64,000 nt of DNA, taken from the NCBI GenBank assembly GCA_039621445.1, contig CP154956.1, positions 74,128,192-74,192,191 on the forward strand, in the 5' to 3' direction. The notes below the pieces were generated by a model. It worked only from the letters and a program-made list of their open reading frames with translations. It was not told where the DNA came from and searched no databases. The stretch comes from Euglena gracilis. Lineage: Eukaryota; Euglenida; Euglenophyceae; Euglenales. Within the stretch, counting starts at the first letter, position 1. Each line of letters begins with the position of its first letter. A program made the translations under genes and the position numbers. Of the stretch, positions 36,060 through 46,300 are shown piece by piece.

Positions 36060-36720
36060 CGGCCCCCCCTCAGTTTCGAGGTAGGAGGGGGGGGTCCGAC
36101 CCACCCCCCCCCCCCTCCGTGTAGGGAGGGGGGTGCCGACCAACCCCCCCACCCCCCAAGGCTTCCCATCCATCCCTGAGGCACGACCAGGCACGACGAG
36201 GCAGGCACTGACCCGGGGGGGGGAGGGGGGCAGTGCCTCCGTGTCCAGGCACACCAGCCCCCCCCCCACCCCGGGGGTTGGTCAAATGCAGCCTGGCTGT
36301 GGGGCTGCTCCTCGCCAGTCTCCTCGGCCGGCCCGGCCGCCGGCCCCGGGTGGCCCTGCTGGCCACCACGGCCCGGGTGGAGGACGTCCCGATGCTGCCG
36401 CCCAGGGCCGCCGCCAAAGTCCCGTGCTGGCGCTGCAGTGGTGCAGATGGGGAGGGCACGGCACGGTTGGATAAAAGGAGGGGGGGGTCCCGTCACCCAC
36501 CCCCCACCACCTCCTGGACCGGGGGGTCCGGACCTCCATCCCCCCCAACTGCCCGGGGAGTATTTGGGACCCCCCGTCAAAACTTCCTCCGGCGCTTTTC
36601 ATCGAAAATTTCGGGCATTTTTGGCAAATTTTTGCTCAGAAATTGCCCAAAATAGAACTTTTGGCCGATTTGGGATTTTGAAGGGGGGCAAAATTTTTCG
36701 GCCCGGCGCTTCACGGCTGG
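36060..36720. repeat. G/C-tract palindrome elements
   Basis: Alternating G-runs and C-runs joined at GTCCGAC or GTCCGGAC, with AT-rich filler such as TCATCGAAAATTTCGGGCA. They resemble the bodies of the small TIR elements in the gene introns. A GC-rich exon-like stretch lies inside (36290-36450). Confidence 0.6.
36290..36450 (+). other. Candidate upstream exon (uncertain)
   Basis: GC-rich stretch with exon-like composition unlike its flanks, preceded by AAATGCAG (possible acceptor). One open frame reads SLAVGLLLASLLGRPG followed by RVALLATTARVEDV, a hydrophobic then basic segment that could suit an organelle-targeting peptide. It lies 2 kb upstream of the first recognisable kinase exon. No homology seen. 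Confidence 0.25.
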
Positions 36721-38371
36721 CCGAAGATCAGTCACCTGGGCTGCACCACATACAGAAGGGGGAAGTGTCCCCAGGGAGAGGGAACGCAACTGCGTTTTTT
36801 TTGCGGCTTTTTTTGCATTTTTCGAATTGGGTGTATTTCTTGCATTTTTTATTCTTTTTGTATTTTTGGCAGAAGAATTTATTGACGTGAAGAATCGCTT
36901 TGGCCCTGATTTCCCTCGAAACCAAAAAAAAATCGTCAGTTTTTGGCAATTTTGCATTTTTTGATAAACAAAATGCAAAATCGTTCTTGTGCAAAACGAA
37001 AGAATTTCCCGGATGAAGCCGAAAATTTTTCCATGTCTCCAGCAGAAAGTGCACGTCCGGGGAACTCCTAAGGATTTTTACATGCAACTTGTGTTTTTTT
37101 GTGTTTATTTGCATTTCTGGTTTTTTTTCCTGTGTCGCCTTTTTCGGGGGTCCGTGTTGCGCCCCCCCCCCTTGGCCCCCCAATGGGGGGTCCAACCCCC
37201 ACCTGCCCTTATATTGAACACTGGGTCACGGTTCCAGGAAGTGTATGAACTGCATGGCTGGCCACAATTTCAGGGAATTTTGCCACCCTACCACCCTGAC
37301 CCCCTCCAAATAATTCCCCACCGGGTGTCATTTTTTTGCCCGAAGTCCTTTGGGAGGTGTTAGTTCTTGAAATTTTTGCAGTCCAAAATTCCGAAGTGGG
37401 AAAGGGCCAAAAAAAACCCATGTCACAAACCTGAGGCGAGGAAGAGTGCTTGAACACCTCTTGTGCATTTGAATTGTCTCTCAAAAAAAGCAGAAAAGTG
37501 GGGAGGGGGAGAACTGTGCCGGCTTTTGCAACGCTTGGCGGCAACACGTGCTAAGCCCTTGGCGGGGGGGGGGGGGAGTATCAACTCCTTGGTCGAAGTC
37601 CGACACTCAGGGGGAAGTATTTCTGGGGTGTATTATTTGGGGGAGAGTTCACCCCCAGGGGTTCCAGCCAGCCAACGCCTGTTTTTCCAGCCCGCAGCTT
37701 CCAGCTGGGCTGGGATTCCAAGTGGAAGTAAAGTTTTCGCAGCCCACCGAAGCCGGGTTGGACCAAAAAGTTTCAGCGCTTTGGGCCGAATATTTTGGGA
37801 AACGGCTGAAATCGACCAAAAATTGCCTTTTTTGGCCAATTTGACATTCCCAAAATATCCCGTCCACTTTGATAGTTTTTTTTTTGTATTTTGACTGCAT
37901 GATTTGGGCTGGAAAACCCCAGCTGGATTTGGAGTTTTTTAGGGTACAGCTGGATCTAGCCTGGCACCCCCCCCCCCCTGGGCTCACCCTAACGAAGTCC
38001 AGTGGCTAGTTCCTCTAAGGTCCCCGAGCAATCCCCTGAGGTCCTTGGGTGGTTCCTTGGGTAATTAGTAGTAATTAGGTGGTAATTCCCAAATAGGTCC
38101 TGCGGCAAATGTTGCCACTGCTGCCGCGATGCAACATGTTTACAGCTCCGTGGCATGGCCAACTTCTTTTTCAAAACTGTTTCTTGGATCAGCGTTATGG
38201 CTTCCCCTGGGGGCTTGCACCCGGTGTATGCCTGTACTGGCGCCAGATAACGCCAGAGAGACAGGAACTGGCAACAGGGTCCACTCGCCCCGCACCCGAA
38301 CACGCATCCATGTCTCTCCCCCACGGGCGTGGTGGGGACGACGGCGCCCTGCGCCACCCCCGCCCCCCCAG
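36720..38371. other. No recognisable feature upstream of the kinase gene
   Basis: AT-richer DNA with G/C palindromes at 37140-37200 and 37563-37576. The first exon(s) and promoter of the kinase gene should lie here or further upstream, but I cannot place them. Confidence 0.4.
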
Positions 38372-38515
38372 GCCCGCCGCACGCCCTACCCCCGGGGCAC
38401 ATACGACCCGGAGGCCGCCCGCCGCTACTTCGCCCGGCGGCCGCTCCGCGTCGCCGCCCGGGCGCTGGAGATCGCCCGGCGCAGCGCCGGTTTCGGCTTC
38501 GCGCTGCTGAGCGAC
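38372..38515 (+). CDS. ABC1 kinase exon 1 (first recognised)
   Basis: Acceptor CCCCCCCAG at 38370-38371; reads ARRTPYPRGTYDPEAA, then YFARRPLRVAARALEIARRS and FGFALLSD. This is the usual start of the ABC1 conserved region. The frame stays open past 38515 but stops matching the family; the donor is not identified. Confidence 0.75.
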
Positions 38516-40290
38516 CCGGGACTGCCTCCTACCGTCCCAGTGTTGAGCTGCTCTGTGGCCTCACGCATTCAAGTCACCCCTGTGTATGTGGATAGGTGGT
38601 TTGGGAGGGTTTTTTTTTGATCCCCAAACCTGCCAAAATGCTTTTTGGGGGCAATTTCTGTTTTTTTTGGGGGGGGAATGTCAACAGTCCCATTCCCACG
38701 TTGGCGCACGGCGCCAGAGCTTTCTCAGTTGGGGGACCCCCAGACCCCCCGGAGGGAGGAGGTCAAACTAGTGACCTTTTTCTAGTGGCTGGTAAAATGG
38801 CTGCCAAAGTGGCTTGTGCTCAAGGACCCTCAGGGTCCTTGAGCAAGAGCCTGTTTGAGAGTGGTTCGGCCCATGCACCCCTCCCCAGGTGTGTCACCTG
38901 GGCTGGTTTGGCCGATAAATTTCGGGGGCTTTTCTGATTTGTTTGATGTTTTTGGCCAGTGAATGGATGGGTGGAGCGCTGGGGGGGGGGGTGCCGTCGG
39001 ATGGGTTTAGGCGGTGGGCGGATTTGTTTTGATCTTGGAAAAGTGCTTGACCCATGCCTCCCATAGGCAACTGAATCTATGGTAGCCACCAAGACCAGAC
39101 ACTTTTCAAAGTTTTGTGAGTTTCGTGAGGGTGGGTAGGTGGGTCCCAGCTGAATCCCCTTGGGGGGGTGAGGGGTCGGGCTGAGTGGGTACGAGGCGGG
39201 GTTTTACTCTGTTTTCGGTGCAAAGCGCCGAATTTTTTTTGGACCTCAAAATTGACCCCCCAAAAGAGGGTCCCCCCGAGCCCCTCCCAGGTGGTGGGCG
39301 GGCGGGTGGGTCCTAAAAAACGCCTCTGACCCAGACAACTGTGTGAGAGTTGAAAGCTGACACAAGTTGCATCAAAGGAAGTCCAATGGCCCAACTCAAA
39401 GTGTGAGCGCCTTCGAGCCCAGAAGCAATGGTTCTGGGAAGTGGCACTCCGGGGCTTGTGGGGGCAGGCCAGGCGGGGGACTACCAGCGGGGGAAGGCGG
39501 TGATGTCCGCCAACGCCCGTCAGCGGGCGGCAGCCACGCGGTTCCTTGCGTCCCAGCGGCTGCGTGTCGCTGCAAATCCCAGGGGCGGCGTGGCAGCAGG
39601 AGTGGTTTTTATACACCCTTCCCGGCTGTGCCTCGGGTCATCCCCGGAATGCATTTTTGGCACCAAGTCGTAAAAATAAGTGGGAGTACGCTTCTTGCGC
39701 CAGGAGTTTACCCCCGGCTTTTTTTTATGACTTGGTGCCAGAATACCTTCCAGGAATGATCTTAAATGCAGCCCCAATGAATGTGTAAACACATGGCAAA
39801 CACCCATATGCAAAGAGGGAGGAATTTCTGGGGCCTGAAATATCCGATGTGCACATCGCCCATCTCAAGCGTGGGCAGAAGTCGCCCAAGTGATTTCACC
39901 CTGGAGTGCTAAGCCCTCATCCTTGGGAAACACTTGCTGCTGAATGATTCCCCTACAAACCAGGAGCGTTTGATTTTCGATATGGGCGTTTGCCTACCCT
40001 GAAGTGGCTCTGTTCTTGCTTGCTGAAAAGGGCCCCCTCCAGAAGGACCTGCATGGCCGCAACGCTCGTCGGAGTGCTGACCTCCCTTGGCCCCACAACC
40101 AGGATGTCTGTTCTGCATTCCCTCTTGCCCCCACCCAAACACCTCCATTTTGTTTGTACTGTTCCAAATGTGTGTGTGTGCGTGTGTGCGCGCGTGTGCG
40201 TGTGTGTGCGTTGTGTGTGTGTGTGTGTGTGTGTGTGTGTCTGCGGGTGTGTGTGTGTGTGTGTGTGCTGTTGGATGGATGTGGGTGGGT

Positions 40291-40346
<56 letters not shown>

Positions 40347-43300
40347 AGGCTGTATTTTAGTCGGGTGCCGACCCCACCCCGGGGGGGGGTACCTGCCTGG
40401 GCAGGCACTCCAAGGCACTCCAAATCCGACCCCCCCGGGGGGGGGGGTAGGGCACACGGCCAAAAGTGCCCTAGCACAACCCCGGCGCCGAAGGCGCTGG
40501 GGAGCCAAAAATGGCCCATTTTCAAAGGAATGTGCCGGGGCACAGGCCGAAATCCGACCCCCCCTCCCTGGGGGGGTAGTGCCTGCCTGGGCAGGCACTC
40601 ACAGGCACTCCGGACCCCCCCCTCCCCCCCGGGGTTGGTAAAAAAACAGCCTGGTGTGTGTGTGTGTGTGTGTGTGTGTGGTGGGTGTGTCTGTGGGGTG
40701 GGTGGGTTGGTGAGGAGGTTGCCATTGTCGCCAACAGAACCCCTGCTCCCGTTCATCAAGGTGGGGCAGGCGCTCTCCATCCGGACCGACCTCCTCCCGC
40801 AGGTATACTGCGAGGCGTTGACCCAGCCCAGGCCCCGACACCCCGAAGGCCTGGATCGCTGAGCGAGCGGCCGGTGTGGCCGGAGTGGCAGTGAAGTGAA
40901 CAGATGGCCACCCGCACAATTCCAAATCCCCGCCAGCTGAACCAAATGCGAGCAAGCGCCAACCACAAGCGGGCGAGTCGCACGCCACCCCCTGAAGTCG
41001 GCGGCCTGGCGCCGTTGCAGGACAGCGTCCGCCCCTTCCCCTCCGACCAGGCGAAGCGCATCATCCAGGAGGACCTTCGTGTCTCCTCTCTCTCCGAAGT
41101 CTTCGTTGTTCTCACCCCGGAGCCCATCGCTTCGGCCTCCCTGGGGCAGGTTTCCCTCGTGTCGTTGCGCTGTGTTTTTGTCCTATTAAACTGTCGCACT
41201 TTTGTCCTGTCAGAAATTGTCACAGTCTGCCTGGTGGTTTTTCTGACTATTGATCCTTGAAACATTTTGCCCTCACGCTCTTCATTAGTCCTTTCCTCTG
41301 GGCAAGTTATAAGTGGGGGCAAGTTTGCCTGTTTTTGTATTAATGTATTTTTGTAAAATCCAGAAATCGCACAGCAGATCTGAGTGACGTTTGCTGGTCT
41401 TTTTACTGTGTGCCATTTTTTTTTGTGTGTGTGCCATTTCCCTTCCCCTATTTTTGTCCCCTTCTTTGCAGGGCGGGGTATGATAACATCCTGTCTTCCT
41501 GAAATTGAACTTGACCCCTTTCCACTCGATCCGGCTCAACCCACAGAGTGGTGCCGGTCCCTCACTGCCTCAGGTGTACCGCGGCCAGCTCCGGCAGGAG
41601 TATGGGGGCGGGGACGTGGCGGTGAAGGTGCAGCGGCCGGATATGTTGGAGACCATCAAGCCAGGCGGTACTGCCGGGGGTGCGTTTTGTGTGCTGCCGC
41701 GTCTCCTCATTCCCAGAAAACTGTCACCGGTCAGACAGGTTGGTCATCGGCACCACTGGGGGGAGGGGCAGGGGTCAAATGCTGAACGCAGCGCGGCCTG
41801 CTGCAGCCTGGACCTCCACCTCCTGCGGTCCATTGCCGCCCGCGTCGGTGCGAGACGTGGGCGATCCGGACGATATTCCCTTTGCCCCCACCAGCCCGGG
41901 AGTGCAACCGTCGACGAGGCCAGCTTCTCTCAGGCAGCGGTGACGGGTGTGATGGGGTGGCGTTCTCCCCAACGTGGCTGACTGCCAACCCACCGGCGTG
42001 CCAGAGCTCCTGTCAAAGAGCTCTTTCGGCTGAACAGCGACTTGGCGGGGGTGGTCAGGGCAGAACGGGAATCGGTCGAACAGCCAGGGTGGTGGGTGGG
42101 GGGGTCGACCCCCCCCCACACCTGCATGGTGGGGGGGGGTCGACCACCCCCACCCACCACCTCTTCCCGTATTTCCGGGAGCACCAATTTCTGGACCCGA
42201 AAAGAATTTTCCGGCTCCTTCGGTGCCGGGTGTTTTTTTGACCCATTTTGGGACCCATGTGGAAGGCCCCCCCAAAAGCCCCCCAAAACCCCATTTTTTC
42301 ACACCTTCCAAAAATTCAACATTTTTCTCAAAATGTTGATTTTGAGAGGTTTTTGAAGCAAAAAATGCCATTGAAAGTCCAAAAAATTTCAACGAGAAAA
42401 AATGTCAGTAAAATTTGATTGTGCCAAAATTTTGTCCACTGTTTTTTGACCTTTGTTTTTTTCACCTCCTTCCTAAAATCAACCAATTCTTAACCCTGAA
42501 ATTTTTGAGATTTTTTTTGGTGAAAAAAATGTGGTTTTCCATCAAAAAATCATGTGTTTTGGTTCATTTTTCAAAAAAAAATTTCAAAAATTTTTTCCGC
42601 CCAATATCCCCGTTTTCCTGAAATTGGTGAAAATGCTGTGGTGGGTGGGGGGGGTCGACCCCCCCCCCCACCAGGCCTTCTCATTCTGCCCTGGGGGTGG
42701 TCGATGCCTGGGGCACGGGCTTCGTCGACGAGATCGACTACCGAAAGGAGGCAGAGCACGGCCAGGGGGGCCCATACTGGGGGTCTCTCAGCCACAGTTT
42801 TGCTGGTCCGCGCTCTCCAACTTGCCTTCAGTTGCCACCGAGCTTCTTCGGATGCCGCGGTTGCTCATTCCCACACACTATCGAGAGCAATGAAGATGAG
42901 GCAAGAGAAAACGGAAAGACACTCACTGTCACCGGAACTGCTCGGACAACTGGGAATCCAATTTGGCTTTATTTTGCTCAGAATAGCTTGACGTATATGA
43001 CGCTGGCAGTGTTTTACTTTTGTTTTTGTTGCTTCAAGTCACCCGATAGTCGACCACTAACCAAAATTGTCACCCCCCACCACCAATTTGTTTGAATTTG
43101 GTGCTGAGTACGCCCGAGTACTTTTTTTTGGTCACTTTGGGAGTCACTCAATCCGGGGGTGTTGCGACTGCGAGGGTTTTCGACTCTGACTGCTTTTAAC
43201 GTGACCCACAGAGTTTTAAAAGAAAAACCAGGAACAGTGCATTTTTTCTGCCAAAAGTTGCCATGCCCCAATGCGTCACGACTTCTGCGGACCCCGCCGG

Positions 43301-46300
43301 CCGAGGGCTCCGCCTGCGGCCATGGCGGCGTTCCAAGAGGCCATCGCCAGGACGCCGCTGCGGGACGCCGTCTTTGCCCCGGACGTGGTGGCCGCCGCCT
43401 CCTCGAAGAAGGTGCTGACGACGCGGTGGGTGGAGGGCAGGGCGGAGTGTCGGGGGGGGGGGGTGGCTGTGGGCCGGGGTGGACAAACATGGAGTCCGGG
43501 AGGGCGGAGAGGCGCTGGGCGGTGTCCCGGCCGTAGCATCGGCGGCAGCCGACCCCACACCGGGGTGGCGCAGTGCTGTGTGCTCCCCCGTCCCTCCCTC
43601 GGCCGGGGCATCACTGGGCCCTGGGGGCGGGGGAGCGACTGGAGCTGAGCAACGAGGCGGACGTCTCCCGGCTGTGCTCCATCGCCATGAACTCCTGCCG
43701 CAGGCTGCCGTGGCCGGGGGGGGGGGCGGATGAGGCCACTGGGCTGGGCATATTTAGCAACTCACCAGCGTTGGGCTGCCCATGGGTTGACGGCACAGCA
43801 CAGCGGCCTGCCCCCACCTGACGATGATGCTGGAGAGTGGGGTGCTGCATGCCGATCCGCACCCAGGCAATCTGCTCCGCTCCAAGGTGCGCTGTGTCCG
43901 CTGCTTTCCATTTCCGGAACATTGAGTTTCCTGTTTTGGTGTATCCATCGTCGCAGATCAATGAACAGCGAACACAGCTGTTGGTTCGTTTCTGCCTGTG
44001 CATGTGCGCAGGACGGCCGACTCTGCATTCTGGACTGGGGCCTCGTGACCAGCATCCCGAAGAACCTGCAACTGTCCTTCATCGAGCACATCGCCCACCT
44101 GACGTCCCACGATTACGCCAAGGTGCCAGAAGACCTCGTCAAGCTGGGCTTCGTCCCTCCTGGCATGGAGGAGGTGGTCCGCTCTTCAGGCACTGTGGAG
44201 GTGGATTGCCTGCCCCGCCGTTGGCCAGCCTGTCATGTGTGAGTGTATCGTATCTCCTAACCACCAATGACGCAGACCCAAGGAGGTTGCTGCATCCATC
44301 ATGTCCAAGGCGCTATTTCTTCTAGTATTTGAAGATGTGGCACCCGCCGAAGGCATTCTGCACAGTGGGACTCAATCATGTGTGCTATGTGCAGTTAAGC
44401 GCCTTCCCTCCAACAAGGAAGCAAAAAAGGATGTGCTTGTATTCTCCGTCCTCCCGAGTCACGCTGCCCCTCCCCCTCCCCCCTGCGACAGGTGCTGACC
44501 CGCGTGTACAGCACATGGGCCAGCGGCGGCGGGGCGGCCGGCAAGGTGGGCGTCGTCATCTCCGAGTTCCAGGCCAGAGATTTTTTTTTTTAAGTTTGGT
44601 GGGTGAGTTGCCCAGACTGAGCCCCTCCTGGGGGGGGGCGATCCGAGTGGATACCCCGCCGGAGGTGGAGTTCTTTTCTATTTCCGGTGCCAGGGGATGG
44701 GTGGGTGGGTCCGAACCCCCCCCAGGTAAAAAAAACCTCTGTTCCAGGCGCTGGCGGAGAGCAGCGGCGGCTACGTCTTCCGCCTGCCGCCGTACTTCGC
44801 GTACATCGCCCGCGCGTTCCTGACGCTGGAGGGCATCGGCCTCAAGAACGACCCGCAGTACGCCATCGTGGGGGAGTGCCTGCCGTACATCTCCCAGCGG
44901 CTGCTGACGGACTCCGGCCGAGCCGGCCACGCCACTGACCACGCCTGGCTTTATGCCTACGAATGCGTTGCCTTGAGGAAGGGCCAGAATCCCCCTTACC
45001 ACCCTGACCAACGCCAGGCTGGTGGGGGGATTTCGATCCCTCTCCCCCACTTTGTGTTTTTTATTTGTGATTTGGGAACATTTTCATTTGCTCTTTTAGG
45101 GGAGAATTCGGCAGGACTCCAGCTTTAACTGTGGGCCATACTGCAAAAAGTGGAATAACAAAATGTGGATGAAAAGTGTGAGAAACCCAAAGAAATTGTC
45201 AACTTTTCTGCCTTGGTTGCTGGTCGCTGGTTCGGTCAGCCTCCCCGTCCTGGCCGGCTCGCGGCGGACCCGCGCATCAGCGGCGCGCTCAGCACTTTCC
45301 TGTACGGTGCGATGAAGGACTCCCCCGACCGGGCCGTGGACGCTGAACGGCTGGAGTACCTCACCTCCGGCTTCCAGTCCTACTCCACCGCCACCCTCGG
45401 CGTGACCGGCACCGTTAGGTGTGAGTCATGCTATCTCCCACAGAGAGTGTTCCCTGTTCTTTGTTCTTTTTTTTCCCTTCAGACGGTGGTTGTTGGCTAT
45501 TGGACCTTGCATCGCATTAGCCCGCAGCTGAGGTCAACCAAACTGTTGTGATGGTTGACTGTGGCTGGCTGCAGTTCCAACCACGCACGTTTTCGGGGCC
45601 TGCCATGGCTGTTAATAGCAATGCTGACAGGCTGTTTCCAGCATGAATTCTCACACTTCAGTGACGGCTGTCAAAATGGATGAGTGCGGGGCAACTTGTC
45701 TTACTGGTGCCATCCCCCAATTTGCCGGACCTTCCATCGGGTACCTTTTCTTCCTTGCCCTGAGGGTCTGGCTTTCCCGGTTGACCCCCCGACCCCACCT
45801 CTGCAGCGTGGAGCACAGCATCCGGCAGATTGCGGACATCCTCTGGGCCCCGGAGCCCACCGGCACTCCGCTGCAGCGGCTCGTGGAGGAGGAGGTCGCC
45901 CGCCTGGTCGGCGCTGGCAGCCGGGCGGAGACTGCAAGACGCATCAGTGCTTGGGTCCGATTTCCCTCGAGCGGTGATGTGCGTGTTAACCTGGGTCTGT
46001 TTCCATTTTGATTTCAGGGGCCCCCAAAGCTGGTGTCCAAATATTTCAAGTACTGTGTACCAACGGGCCTGCAAAACCTTCTGCCTTGGCGAAATGCACA
46101 CCCACTCAACCAACCAGGATTTCTGACAATTCCCTTCATCCAGAGACTGAGGCAGAAATGGTGTCCACAATCGTCCACTTGCCTGTCACAGAATTCTGGG
46201 TAAAAAGAGTTCAGCGCAAACAAAAGGAAAGCCTTCACAATGGTTCTACCATTCACTTCGATGTGGTGAATGGCGTGGAATTTTTTCATTGCCCTCGGCG

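Noticed and set aside
41848-42017. Exon 6-7 gap as a TIR element (41931-42012)
   Set aside because: Frame is kept, but end similarity is limited to CAGG and the flanks do not match; an ordinary intron from GTGCGA at 41848 is as likely.
43686-43820. Exon 10-11 gap as another hAT element
   Set aside because: CAGGCTGCCGTG and a matching inverted end exist, but removing the best pair shifts the frame; the alternative end keeps frame but loses TIR similarity. Left unresolved.
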